The notes under the pieces were generated by a model. It was not told the origin of the DNA and ran no database searches. It was given only the letters and a program-made list of their open reading frames with translations. A stretch of 64,000 nt of DNA from Arthrobacter ipis. Lineage in GTDB: Bacteria; Actinomycetota; Actinomycetes; Actinomycetales; Micrococcaceae. Shown here piece after piece: positions 32,327 through 42,405 of the stretch. Every line of letters starts with the position of its first letter. Position 1 is the stretch's first letter. Location of the stretch: contig NZ_JAAOXD010000001.1 of assembly GCF_014694315.1 (NCBI RefSeq), positions 18,829-82,828 on the forward strand. Reading direction: 5' to 3'. A program made the translations under genes and the position numbers.

Positions 32327-34038
32327 CCATCAATATCGGATCTGTTTCTGACCGGCACGCAGCCGGCCCCGTACCGGTGCTGGACATCGACCATCTTAAG
32401 GTCACGTTCGCCACCGACGCCGGGGACGTCCACGCCGTCAAGGACGTGAGCCTCGAAGTGAACGAGGGGGAAGTGCTCGCTATCGTCGGCGAATCCGGCT
32501 CCGGCAAGACCGTGACGGCCAAGACCATCCTCGGCCTGCTGCCGGAAACCGCCATCAGCTCCGGCGCCGTGGTGATCAACGGCAGCAACGTCATCAGTGT
32601 CAGCCCGGGGAGGCTCCGCCAGATCCGGGGACGGGACGTGGCCATGGTCTTCCAGGAGCCGTCCACGGCGCTGAATCCCGTGTTCACCGTCGGCTGGCAG
32701 ATCGCCGAAGGGATCCTCGCGCACGCAGGGAGGGACGGCGGCAAGCGGGTCAGTGCGAAGGAAGCGAAGGCCCGGGCCATCGAGGCCCTACGCAAGGTGG
32801 GCATCCCGGACCCTGAAACGCGCGTCAACTACTACCCGCATCAGTTCTCCGGCGGCCAAAAGCAGCGCGTGGTCATTGCCGCCGCGCTTGCCCTGAATCC
32901 GGGGCTGATCGTGGCGGACGAACCCACCACCGCCCTGGATGTCACCGTGCAGGCGGAAATCCTGGAGCTCCTGCGGGACCTGAGGGACAAGTACGGGACG
33001 TCCATTGTGCTGATCACGCACAATATGGGCGTGGTGGCCGACCTCGCCGACCGAGTCGTGGTGATGTACCAGGGCGACGTCGTCGAGGAAGCCAGCGCGA
33101 AATCCCTCTTTGCCGAGCCGCGGCAGGACTACACCCGGAAGCTGCTGGCCGCCGTCCCGCACCTTGGCCGGCACTCGGCGTCCGAAGGAATGACGGAGCG
33201 CGCGCACCAGGGCGGGCAGGTGCTGGTGGAGGCCAAAGGCCTCACCATCGAGTACCCGGGCAGGCTGGGCAGCCCCGCCTTCAAGGCCGTCGACGGCGTC
33301 AGCTTCACGGTATCCGAGGGCGAAGTGTTCGGACTCGTTGGTGAATCCGGTTCCGGAAAGACCACCATCGGCCGGGCCATCGCCGGCCTTAACCGGACCA
33401 CCGGCGGAAGCCTGAACGTCCTGGGCTACGAGATGCTGAACTTCAAGGAACGGACCTTCAAGCCGCTCCGCAAGGAGATCGGGTTCGTCTTCCAGGACCC
33501 GGCAGCGTCCTTCAACCCGCAGCTGACCATCGGCGACTGCGTCGCCGAACCGCTGGTCATCCACACCAACCCTTCACCGGCGCAGGCGCGCAAGCGCGTG
33601 GGTGAGCTGCTGGAGTCAGTCCAGTTGCCGGCGTCGTACGCTGACCGTTTTCCCCATGAGCTCAGCGGCGGGCAGCGCCAGCGCGCATCACTGGCGCGTG
33701 CGCTGATCCTGAACCCGAAATTGCTCATCGCCGATGAGCCGACGTCGGCACTGGACGTTTCGGTGCAGGCGAAAGTCTTGGAGCTGTTCCGTGAAATCCA
33801 GCAGGAGTTCGGGTTCGCGGCGCTGTTCATCAGCCACGACCTTGCGGTGGTGGACATGCTGTCGCACTGGGTCGGGGTGCTGTACAAGGGCAAGCTCGTT
33901 GAGCAGGGAATCGGCCACCACGTCATGGGCTCCCCGCAGCATGACTACACGAAGCGGCTGATCGCGTCGCTGCCTGTCCCGGACCCGGCCGAGCAGGCCA
34001 AGCGCCGGGAGGACCACCGCGCCCTGCTGGGCATCTAG
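32323..34038 (+). CDS. Fused ABC importer ATPase (DppD-DppF in one chain)
   Basis: A 571-residue protein with two complete ABC modules. Module 1 (~12-265) has Walker A GESGSGKT, signature FSGGQKQR and Walker B LIVADEPTTALD. Module 2 (~290-555) has Walker A GESGSGKT, signature LSGGQRQR and Walker B LLIADEPTSALD. Each module ends in an oligopeptide-type C-terminal region with (H)xYT(R/K)xL. In many bacteria these are separate DppD and DppF subunits; fusion is common in actinobacteria. All nucleotide-binding motifs are intact. A hairpin terminator closes the operon. Confidence 0.95.
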   Translation: MTINIGSVSDRHAAGPVPVLDIDHLKVTFATDAGDVHAVKDVSLEVNEGEVLAIVGESGSGKTVTAKTILGLLPETAISSGAVVINGSNVISVSPGRLRQIRGRDVAMVFQEPSTALNPVFTVGWQIAEGILAHAGRDGGKRVSAKEAKARAIEALRKVGIPDPETRVNYYPHQFSGGQKQRVVIAAALALNPGLIVADEPTTALDVTVQAEILELLRDLRDKYGTSIVLITHNMGVVADLADRVVVMYQGDVVEEASAKSLFAEPRQDYTRKLLAAVPHLGRHSASEGMTERAHQGGQVLVEAKGLTIEYPGRLGSPAFKAVDGVSFTVSEGEVFGLVGESGSGKTTIGRAIAGLNRTTGGSLNVLGYEMLNFKERTFKPLRKEIGFVFQDPAASFNPQLTIGDCVAEPLVIHTNPSPAQARKRVGELLESVQLPASYADRFPHELSGGQRQRASLARALILNPKLLIADEPTSALDVSVQAKVLELFREIQQEFGFAALFISHDLAVVDMLSHWVGVLYKGKLVEQGIGHHVMGSPQHDYTKRLIASLPVPDPAEQAKRREDHRALLGI

Positions 34039-34067
34039 AACGTTGGGCATCTAGGTCCGCACGGCAA

Positions 34068-34107
34068 ACTTGCGTCCCCGCCCTCCGCAGAGGGCGGGGA
34101 CGCAAGT
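34068..34107 (+). terminator. Perfect 17-bp hairpin closing the ABC importer operon
   Basis: Arms 34068-34084 and 34091-34107 are fully complementary with a 6-base loop (CCGCAG). There is no T-tract. Confidence 0.8.
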
Positions 34108-34248
34108 GTCCGCTGGTCTAGCCAGAGACCACCTTGGTGTTGAACACGCTGTTCCCTTGCTTCAGGAAAATCCGCAGCCACAGAGGCAGCTAACACTTAC
34201 ATTCTCCGCCAGGATCCTTAACACGGGCAGGGAGTCCTGCAGTGCCCA

Positions 34249-34254
34249 TAGACT
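34249..34254 (+). promoter_or_regulatory. Putative -10 box of leaderless chorismate mutase mRNA
   Basis: TAGACT, 6 bases before the ATG at 34261. No Shine-Dalgarno. Confidence 0.5.
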
Positions 34255-34260
34255 GGAACC

Positions 34261-34683
34261 ATGACCGAGCTGAACCATGATCTGCCTGACACCGACTCCT
34301 ACGATCCTGCCGCCAGCTCCCTGGCCGGGCATGTGGATCCTGCGGTGATGGCGGAGCTGCTATCGATCCGGTCAAGCATCGACAACATTGATGCAACCCT
34401 CGTCTACCTTCTCGCGGAACGGTTCAAGGCGACACAGAAGGTGGGATTCCTCAAGGCTGCGCACCGCCTCCCCGCGGGGGATCCCGGCCGTGAAACCGCA
34501 CAGATTGCCCGGCTCCGACGCCTTGCCGAGGATGCCCAGCTGGACCCGGCGTTCGCGGAAAAGTTCCTGAACTTCATCATCGGCGAGGTGATCCGGCACC
34601 ACGAGGCGATCGCCGAGGACCACAACTCTGGGGGCGGAACGGCCAACGGGTCGGCCAGCCCCTCCGCACCGCTTACCGCCTAA
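34261..34683 (+). CDS. Chorismate mutase (AroQ class)
   Basis: A 140-residue all-helical protein. The region from about residue 35 to 115 matches AroQ chorismate mutase: IRSSIDNIDATLVYLLAERFKATQKVGFLKA, then DPGRETAQIARLRRLAEDAQLDPAFAEKFLNFII and an ending VIRHHEAIAED. It converts chorismate to prephenate for Phe and Tyr synthesis. There is no signal peptide or fused dehydratase or dehydrogenase domain. The mRNA is probably leaderless. The MetE-like gene starts 3 bases after the stop. Confidence 0.88.
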   Translation: MTELNHDLPDTDSYDPAASSLAGHVDPAVMAELLSIRSSIDNIDATLVYLLAERFKATQKVGFLKAAHRLPAGDPGRETAQIARLRRLAEDAQLDPAFAEKFLNFIIGEVIRHHEAIAEDHNSGGGTANGSASPSAPLTA

Positions 34684-34686
34684 GCC

Positions 34687-35727
34687 GTGCCGGACCCAGA
34701 CTTCCAGCTGCCCGCCCAGGTAACCGCCACCGCCCTGGGACCCTGGCCGGGCCAGGACCCGGTGGAGGCCAACCGCATCATCCGCGGTGAGCTCGGCAGC
34801 CCGCACCTGCCCTTTCTTGCTGAACTGCCTGACCGTGGCGTCGGTGCCGACGCCATAGGCCGCACCGCCTCACTCCTGGTGGACCTGGCAGTGGACGTCC
34901 AGCCGCACGGCTGGCGGATCGTTGACCGGCCCGGGCGAGACCTTGTCCGGGCAAGGTCCGCCCTCTCCACGGACATCAACGTGCTGGCCGACATCGCCGG
35001 CGAAGAGGACAGCGCCGCCGACGAATTCAAAGTCCAGCTGCGCGGCCCCTTGAGCCTGGCCGCCGGCCTGCACCTCCACAACGGCGAGCGGGCCCTGATC
35101 GACTACGGCGCCCGCCGCGACATCGCTGCTTCCCTCGCCGCCGGGGTCGGCGCGCACTTGGCCAAGGTGTCCGCCGCCGTTCCCGGGGCCAGGCTCGTGG
35201 TGCAGCTCGACGAACCGGACATTGCCTCGGTCCTCGCCGGCACCATCCCCACTTCCAGCGGCTACCGGACCCTGCGCTCCGTCTCCGGACACGAGGTCAC
35301 GGAGCTCTGGCGCGTGCTGGTTGACGCCCTCCGCGAGGCCGGCGCAGCCGAGATCGCCATCGCAGTGCCGGAGATCGAGGCCCCGTTCGAAAGGATTGTG
35401 GCTGCCGGCGCGGACGCCATCGCCGTTCCACTGCGGGCCCTGACCACCCGGCAGTGGGAACAGCTCGCGGAGGCAGTCGAAGCCGGCAAGCGGCTCTGGG
35501 CCGGTGCCCTGCAGGCTGACGGGCCGGGCGGCGTGCCGAAGGCATCCGACGTTGTCGAATCTGTCCGGCGTCCGTGGCAGCAGCTTGGACTGCCGCTGGC
35601 GTCGCTCGGCACGCTACGGGTCACGCCGTCGGGCGGCCTTGAAAGGCAGTCACCAGCCGCCGCGACGGAGGTCCTTACCCGCCTGACCCAGGTTGCCGAC
35701 GGCCTGAACCAGCTGGCGCTCGGCTGA
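34687..35727 (+). CDS. MetE-like (cobalamin-independent methionine synthase C-terminal fold) protein without cysteine
   Basis: A 346-residue protein resembling the short COG0620 proteins of actinobacteria (compare mycobacterial Rv3015c): LGSPHLPFLAELPDRGVGADAIGRT at the N-terminus, LVVQLDEPDIASVLAG in the middle, GTLRVTPSGGLE near the end. It corresponds to the C-terminal half of MetE only. I find no cysteine anywhere, whereas MetE holds its catalytic zinc with His, two Cys and Glu, so methyl transfer by the usual mechanism is unlikely. The GTG start is 3 bases after the chorismate mutase stop, consistent with an operon. The real substrate is unknown. Confidence 0.75.
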   Translation: MPDPDFQLPAQVTATALGPWPGQDPVEANRIIRGELGSPHLPFLAELPDRGVGADAIGRTASLLVDLAVDVQPHGWRIVDRPGRDLVRARSALSTDINVLADIAGEEDSAADEFKVQLRGPLSLAAGLHLHNGERALIDYGARRDIAASLAAGVGAHLAKVSAAVPGARLVVQLDEPDIASVLAGTIPTSSGYRTLRSVSGHEVTELWRVLVDALREAGAAEIAIAVPEIEAPFERIVAAGADAIAVPLRALTTRQWEQLAEAVEAGKRLWAGALQADGPGGVPKASDVVESVRRPWQQLGLPLASLGTLRVTPSGGLERQSPAAATEVLTRLTQVADGLNQLALG

Positions 35728-35758
35728 TCAGCGCCAGGGTGAGCAGGCTGGTGCTTCC

Positions 35759-36529
35759 TTAGCTTCGTCGCTCCCAGCGGTCGGGCCTGGCATACGCCGG
35801 AAGGAAACCTGCTGAAGAACTTCCGGACGGATAGGGTTCCAGGCGGTAGTCGAAGTGGCCGGCATAGACCAGGACGAGGCCGAGCTGCGGCTGGATCACC
35901 TTCACTTGGATCCTGTGCCGTCCGGTTTCCCCCGCGGCCGGGTCCCACCACTGCTCCGCGTACGCTTTCGCGTCAAGGGCGGCCGGCAGCGGCAACCGGA
36001 GCGGGCCGAGGAACAGCCGCGATACTTCGGAGACCCCGCGCAACCTACCCTCCGCTGTCACGTCGAGATTCAGGTCCGTGACCAGCCGGCGGTACCGGCC
36101 CACGTAGTCCACGAGGCGTGCTTGGCCATCGCCGCCGCCCGCTTCCACACTGGTGGTGTCCTGAAAGATCCTGGTCCTGGCAGGGAAGAATATTTCGCGC
36201 CGGGCAGTCAGGCTGGAGCGGCCGAAAGGATCGAGATGTGCATGGTTTTCGATCCGGAACGGCACGCCCTCGCCGTACTCCGGAAAGAAGGCCTGCTCAC
36301 CGGCGGCCAGCCGAAGCATCGGCCGCAGCCACTGCTGCCTGCAGCCCACCACGTCGAAAACGCCCTCGCCGACGCCGAAGCTGCCGGAACCCGGGGCGAG
36401 CGAAAAGTACTCCTGCAGTTCCGGCTGCAACCGGAAGAAGGCGGCGCCCAGCGCCTGGCGGTAGATCGCGGCGTTCACGGCGGCTCCTGATATGTTGTCT
36501 GACGATTCTGCATTCCGGCTGATACTCAC
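35759..36529 (-). CDS. DUF4166-like protein, last gene of the leftward operon
   Basis: A 256-residue protein that I assign tentatively to DUF4166, from its N-terminal IYRQALGAAFFRLQPELQEYF, a lipid-like GVGEGVFDV segment and a C-terminal HRIQVKVIQPQLGLVLVYAGHFDYRLEPY region. There is no signal peptide and no clear membrane helix. The GTG start overlaps the DUF58 gene stop (GTGA), placing it at the end of the MoxR/DUF58 operon. DUF4166 is often found fused to or next to sugar/lipid-modifying enzymes; its function is unknown. Confidence 0.6.
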   Translation of the reverse strand: MSISRNAESSDNISGAAVNAAIYRQALGAAFFRLQPELQEYFSLAPGSGSFGVGEGVFDVVGCRQQWLRPMLRLAAGEQAFFPEYGEGVPFRIENHAHLDPFGRSSLTARREIFFPARTRIFQDTTSVEAGGGDGQARLVDYVGRYRRLVTDLNLDVTAEGRLRGVSEVSRLFLGPLRLPLPAALDAKAYAEQWWDPAAGETGRHRIQVKVIQPQLGLVLVYAGHFDYRLEPYPSGSSSAGFLPAYARPDRWERRS

Positions 36530-37818
36530 AGCCGCCCCGCCGCCTTGAGCCGGATATAGGCATCGGCCAGCGCGGGCGGCAGCTGGTGCGGCTCGGCGTC
36601 CACCACTTCGACGCCGAGCTGGCGGAGCTGGGCACCCACGGCTTCCCGCTCGAGGAGCGCCCGTTCCGCGGCCGCCGCGCGGAAAACCTGGGCCGCCGTC
36701 GTCCTGTCCTGGAGCATCTCGCCAAGCAGCGGGTCCCGGACCGACGCCACCACCACTACGTGCTGCTGGGCGAGCCGCGTCACCATCGGAATGAGGCCCT
36801 CCTCCGGCGCGCCGCCATCCAGGGCGGTCAGCAGCACCACGAGCGAACGGTGCGCCGACACCGCACGGACCTGGGCAGGCACCTGTGCCCAGTCCAGTTC
36901 GATGAGTTCTGCCTGCAGCGGCACCGCCGCCTGCACCAGTTGCCCCAGCAGGTTGCCGCCCGCCGTCGTGCCTGCCCGGGCGCGCATCCTCCGGTCGAAG
37001 GCGAAGAAGTCGACGCGGTCCCCGCCGCGTTCGGCAAGGACGCCCAGCAGCAGCGCGGCCTCGATGCCGGTATCCAGCCGGGGCTCGTCGTTCACGCGCG
37101 CAGCGGCGGTCCGAGACGTGTCCAGCATGATCACCACACGCCGGTCGCGCTCCGGCCGCCAGGTGCGGACGACGACGGCGGACCGCCTCGCCGTCGCGCG
37201 CCAGTCGATGGAGCGGACGTCATCGCCCCGGACATAGTCGCGCAGGGAGTCGAATTCGGTTCCGGCGCCTCGGATCTGCACTGCCGCCTTACCGTCGAGT
37301 TCCCGCAGCAGGCGCAGTTTTGATGGCAGGTGCCGCCGGGAATTGAAAGGCGGCAGCACCCGTAGCGATCCGGGAGCGTGCACCGTTTTCTGACGGGCCG
37401 CCAGCCGGAGCGGTCCGAAGGAGCGGACGGTGATGTGGGGCGCCTTGAGGTCACCGCGCCGGACCGGCCTGAGCCTGACGCCGAGGCGGCGCCGTTCACC
37501 GGCCGGAACTTCTGTGGCCTGGACCGGGTTTTCAGCCCCGGCGGAGGGCTGCCAGGCGTCGCGCACGACGGCCCTGAGCCTGCGCCTGCCACGGTTATGC
37601 ACCGTCAGCACGGAGTCCGCCGTGCCCCCGAGTGTGACGTTGGCGGGCGCTGACCTTTCCACCGAGACCTGCTGCAGTGCCGCGGCCAGCAGTACGTCCA
37701 ACAGGATCAGGACGCCAAGAACCAGAAGCACGCCAAGCACGGTCAGCCAGCCGGGAAAGAGCAGCACCGGCGCCAGCCCGGCTGCCGCCAGGAGTACCAA
37801 CCGTCCGGAAATGGCCAT
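36526..37818 (-). CDS. DUF58 / von Willebrand A-like domain protein
   Basis: A 430-residue protein with two N-terminal membrane helices (~3-25 and 28-48), then a beta-rich region and the DUF58 signature GTEFDSLRDYVRGDDVRSIDWRATARR (read as RDYVRGDDVRSIDW) followed by a vWA-like metal site (VVIMLDTSRT). DUF58 proteins work with MoxR ATPases in assembling or modifying envelope complexes. The ATG at 37818 is preferred over in-frame codons further upstream, which lie inside the moxR gene; it is 4 bases after the moxR stop. The stop overlaps the next gene by 4 bases. Confidence 0.88.
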   Translation of the reverse strand: MAISGRLVLLAAAGLAPVLLFPGWLTVLGVLLVLGVLILLDVLLAAALQQVSVERSAPANVTLGGTADSVLTVHNRGRRRLRAVVRDAWQPSAGAENPVQATEVPAGERRRLGVRLRPVRRGDLKAPHITVRSFGPLRLAARQKTVHAPGSLRVLPPFNSRRHLPSKLRLLRELDGKAAVQIRGAGTEFDSLRDYVRGDDVRSIDWRATARRSAVVVRTWRPERDRRVVIMLDTSRTAAARVNDEPRLDTGIEAALLLGVLAERGGDRVDFFAFDRRMRARAGTTAGGNLLGQLVQAAVPLQAELIELDWAQVPAQVRAVSAHRSLVVLLTALDGGAPEEGLIPMVTRLAQQHVVVVASVRDPLLGEMLQDRTTAAQVFRAAAAERALLEREAVGAQLRQLGVEVVDAEPHQLPPALADAYIRLKAAGRL

Positions 37819-37822
37819 GGGA

Positions 37823-38874
<1,052 letters not shown>

Positions 38875-38878
<4 letters not shown>

Positions 38879-40155
38879 CTGGCCTGTACCTCTTTCTCTA
38901 GTCGGACAAGTTCCTGTGCCCAGCGGACAAGCTGGCCCTCGGTCGCAGGACGGTGCTGCAGGAGCTGCTGTATTTCGGCGGCGTTCCGGTCCAAATGGCG
39001 GGCTGCGGCGGCCGCCACGTCAGAGCCGGCCACGTCAGAAAGCCCGGCTGCGGTGCCCACCCGGAGTGCCGAGGCAAGCCGGACGACGGTGCCGGCACGG
39101 AGGGTGTCCGCCGCCCTGGCAACGTCGTGGGCCTCGTGGTACAGGCGGGCCCTGCCCTCGGCGGTTTCGGCGGACTTCACCACCACCGGCAGGGGTTCGA
39201 AGACCAGCGGGCCCAGACGGCGCCCGCGCCACAGCACGGCAAACAGGGCCACCACAATGAGCCACGGGGCCACAAACGCCGACCACGCCGGTGCAAGCTC
39301 GGCCAGGGTCTTCGGGGCGGGGCTGCCCCCGAGGTCCCCGGGACCCGGCAGGTACCAGACGAGGTCTCCCTGGCTGCCCAGGGTCCGCAGGGTGAGGGCG
39401 GCGTTGCCGTTGGCGGCCAGGAACTGGTTGCTGATCACGGCTGTGCTGCCGATGACCACGAGCTTGCCGTCCTCTGCCGAGGCGTAAAGGCCACGCCCGC
39501 TCCCGCCGGCGCCGTAGCAGACGGTGCCGCCGGCGTAGAGGAAGCCTCCGTCCGCGCTGATGTCGCCGGCGGCCTGGGCATCGGCAACGGTGCATTCCGG
39601 CTGGAGGGTCTTCTCCGAGCCGGGGACCACCCCGGCCTGCCGGATGGTGCTGCCCAGACCGGTCAGCGTGGCCAGGCGCGGCGAGACGACCACCAGCCGG
39701 TCCGTCTCTGCAAGCAGCCGGCGGAGCCGTTCGGGAGCAAGGAACCCGCGCTGGTCGTAGACCAGGACAGTAGAGCCGGACCCTCTGCCGCGGCTTGCAC
39801 GCGCTGCTGCCAGAGTCTCCTCAAACGACGCCGTCTGTTCAGCAGTGACGCCCTGAGCACCGAGGATTTGGGCTGCTGCCCTGGCACCCTGCGGGCCGGG
39901 GTTGCGGATGGACAGCTCCTGGTTGTCCCCCTGTTGCGTCGACTGGAACGCGAGGACCACCGCAAGGGCAACGGCCAGGGCCAGGCCGAAGAGCACTCCC
40001 GCCCGGTGCCTGCGCATCCAGCCGGTCTTCCTGCGTCGGGCTGCGACCATGACGCCGCCTTCGCTCATACCGCCGCCCGGCGGGGTATCAGTGCCGGCTG
40101 CATCCGTGCCAGCTGCTTCCGTGCCGGCCAGTTGCGCGCGGGGGAGATGCGTCAC
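38875..40155 (-). CDS. DUF4350 domain membrane protein
   Basis: A 426-residue protein. A basic N-terminal segment precedes a transmembrane helix (~55-72), then an extracytoplasmic DUF4350 domain with a Rossmann-like start (NPGPQGARAAAQILGAQGV) and GGFLYAGGTVCYGAGGSGRG. A second helix is near 290-310 (APWLIVVALFAVLWRGRRLGP), and a cytoplasmic tail follows. DUF4350 has a ThuA-like amidotransferase fold in related proteins, but no catalytic cysteine is evident here. The start is uncertain because several in-frame Met codons lie in the low-complexity first 40 residues. It overlaps both neighbours by 4 bases. Confidence 0.8.
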
Positions 40156-40859
40156 TTGGGCACCGCCAGTCCGCCGGGCGCGCCCTCTGCGTAGGAAGGC
40201 GTGAGCCTTTCCAGGGTCGAGTCCAGCTCAGCCACCGCGGCATGGTCGGCTGCCAGCGCGCTCCCACTGCCGTAGCGGACAGCATCAAAGATGCGGGCAG
40301 CGGCCTCGAGTTTGTCACCGGCCGCAGGGAACGCCCGGCTGAGCTGTCCGGCAGCCTCGTCGGCTGTCCGGCCGGGCTGGGGGTCCAGGACGGCCCGGTC
40401 CTCGGCCGAACTCACCAGCGCGCGGAACTGTTCGACGACGGCGGCCGCCCAATCACCACGTGCGGCCGCGGCTTTTGCACGCTCCCGGTAGTCGGCTGCG
40501 GTGGCGGCTGCTTCGGCATCGAAAATCTCCTTCGGAGCGCGGCGGCGGGGGTTCAGCCGTGGCCGCGCCAGGATGATGGCCACAGCTAACAGAATGGCGA
40601 TGCCAAGGCCGATGAAGGGCGCCACCGGAGGTCCTTCGGCAGGGGACTGGCCATCGGTCACGGACTGCAGCCAGTCGAGGAACTGCTGCCAGAGGGTTTC
40701 CAGCCAGCCGGGTGCCGCCTCCCTGTACTCGCGTTTGGAGAGCTCCTCCACGGCCCAGCGGCGCGCTTCTTCCCGGTCAGGCTGCACCGGCGCTTCCAGG
40801 GTCCGGTTCAGCAGTGCCGTGGCGTGCCCCAGGGCCGGGACGAAGCCGACGGTGCTCAT
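40152..40859 (-). CDS. DUF4129 domain membrane protein
   Basis: A 235-residue protein with one central transmembrane helix (~85-105, FIGLGIAILLAVAIILA) and a C-terminal cytoplasmic DUF4129 domain (YRERAKAAAARGDWAAAVVEQFRALVSSAEDRAVLDPQPGRTADEAAGQL), the family signature found beside transglutaminase-like or MoxR/DUF58 proteins. The region before the helix contains WLETLWQQFLDWLQS. It overlaps by 4 bases with both flanking genes, showing tight coupling. Confidence 0.85.
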   Translation of the reverse strand: MSTVGFVPALGHATALLNRTLEAPVQPDREEARRWAVEELSKREYREAAPGWLETLWQQFLDWLQSVTDGQSPAEGPPVAPFIGLGIAILLAVAIILARPRLNPRRRAPKEIFDAEAAATAADYRERAKAAAARGDWAAAVVEQFRALVSSAEDRAVLDPQPGRTADEAAGQLSRAFPAAGDKLEAAARIFDAVRYGSGSALAADHAAVAELDSTLERLTPSYAEGAPGGLAVPK

Positions 40860-42211
40860 CCCGGCATCGTCGGCGGCCCCGGGGGCGGCGGCCAGCCTGC
40901 TGAATTCCCGTAAGGGCCGGCCTGATGGGTGCCGGGTTGGTATGGGCCCTGTTGGTAGGGCCAGGGCTGTTGAGGGTCTGCGCTGTTCCGGCCCGGGCTG
41001 TAGACAGGCACGTCCCGGCCCGGAATGCCGCCGTCGTCATGGCCCGTTTCCAGTAGCCGGAGCAGCGCGATGTCCAGTCCGTCGTTGCGCATCCGCAAAT
41101 CCATGTAGAGCAAAGCCATGACCGACGTCTGGAAGGCGAACGCCACGGCGCCGACGGCGGCGGACACGATCGCCGTGGCGACACCCACCACTGCCTGCAG
41201 GGCGGCCGCCTGGCTGGCCGGGTCCTGGGGGCCTGCCACGGTGGTGAGCAGGGTGAGCGGGATGAGGACGATCTGGCCAATGATGCCGACGAGGAGTGAC
41301 ACCACGAGGACGATGCCGAAGACCCGCCACCAGCTTCTCCGGGTGACGGCCCAGGAACGCCGTATGCCATCCAGCGCTCCCACGTCCTCGACGACGATGA
41401 CGGCAGGTGCGACAGTCAGCTTGACGGAAACCCAGATTGTGGCTGCGATAAAGGCCAAAAACAGCGGAAGCACGATGACCAGGGACCCGGTACCCATCGA
41501 ACTGGCCAGCAGTACGGTGGCCAGGGCCATGAGGGCGCCGCCCAGCAGCACGGTTGCCACCCCGATCCCGGCGAGGCGGACCAGCGCCCACGCCCGGCCC
41601 CGCGCCAGCAGCCACATCTGCCGGAAGCCCGTTTGCCGGTTGAGGATGGACCGGGCCACGGGGACCACCATGGCCCCCTGCATCACCAGGGAGATAAACA
41701 CCGTTACCAGGCCGAAAAGCACAAAGCCGCCCGCCACGGCCGCAAAGAGGGAGGTCATCTCAGAAGTGCTGAGGCTCGTCAGCCAGGCCTCTGCGGAAGC
41801 ATCGGATGCCGGGGTGACCAGCGGGACGACGCCGGCAATCACAGCCCCCAACGCCTGGGCAATGAGGCCTGCTCCAAGCATCGCCTTGGGATTCCGCCGG
41901 ATCGTCTTGAAGGCCCCGTCCATGATTTCGCCGAACATCAGCGGCCGCAGCGGAACCACGCCGGGTTTCGGCGGGGCCGCGTACACGGGAAAGGGAACGG
42001 CGGGGTTCAGTCCTGTGGGCTTCGGCGGCGCTGCGGGATGTGGGTTTGCGCTCCACTGGTGGGGCGGCCCGTAGGGCTGGTGGGCACTGGGCTGATACGG
42101 TCCGGATTGGTAGGGCCCGGGCTGCTGGCTGCCCCACTGCGGGGGTGCGCCCCATGGCTGTTCAGGCGGCCTTTCGCCGGACGGCGGGTGCTGCGGATCC
42201 TGCTCTGACAA
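40856..42211 (-). CDS. Multi-pass membrane protein with GPDPase-type membrane domain
   Basis: A 451-residue protein. The first ~100 residues are Pro/Gln/Gly/Tyr-rich and probably cytoplasmic; MFGEIMDGAFKTIRRNPKAMLG then starts a domain of about six hydrophobic helices as found in the membrane part of glycerophosphodiester phosphodiesterase-related proteins, but no phosphodiesterase catalytic domain is present. TTG at 42211 was chosen because GGGGAGG lies about 7 bases upstream. The gene leads a six-gene leftward operon with 4-base overlaps or gaps and diverges from mtrA. Confidence 0.78.
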   Translation of the reverse strand: MSEQDPQHPPSGERPPEQPWGAPPQWGSQQPGPYQSGPYQPSAHQPYGPPHQWSANPHPAAPPKPTGLNPAVPFPVYAAPPKPGVVPLRPLMFGEIMDGAFKTIRRNPKAMLGAGLIAQALGAVIAGVVPLVTPASDASAEAWLTSLSTSEMTSLFAAVAGGFVLFGLVTVFISLVMQGAMVVPVARSILNRQTGFRQMWLLARGRAWALVRLAGIGVATVLLGGALMALATVLLASSMGTGSLVIVLPLFLAFIAATIWVSVKLTVAPAVIVVEDVGALDGIRRSWAVTRRSWWRVFGIVLVVSLLVGIIGQIVLIPLTLLTTVAGPQDPASQAAALQAVVGVATAIVSAAVGAVAFAFQTSVMALLYMDLRMRNDGLDIALLRLLETGHDDGGIPGRDVPVYSPGRNSADPQQPWPYQQGPYQPGTHQAGPYGNSAGWPPPPGPPTMPG

Positions 42212-42405
42212 CCTGTTCCTCCCCAAGGTGCGCACAGACCAACGGCTGGGCACCTCCAGACTATAGTTCCGCCGTCGGGCATCCTAGCTTCCGGCCGGTT
42301 CGGGCTGCGGCGGACCGCTGGCTGCCGTGTCCGGCACCCCGGCACGCGCCCCGCCGAAAACTCCATCAATAAGACAAAGCAACAGCAATAAGGGAATATA
42401 TAACT

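Noticed and set aside
34029..34054. Direct repeat GGGCATCTAG at the end of the ABC ATPase gene
   Set aside because: The second copy is out of frame and single; unlike the HtrA gene end it gives no repeated stop in frame, so it is probably incidental.
38953..40194. A 413-codon open frame antisense to the DUF4350 gene
   Set aside because: Low-complexity Gly/Arg/Ala/His composition without motifs; a GC-rich shadow frame.
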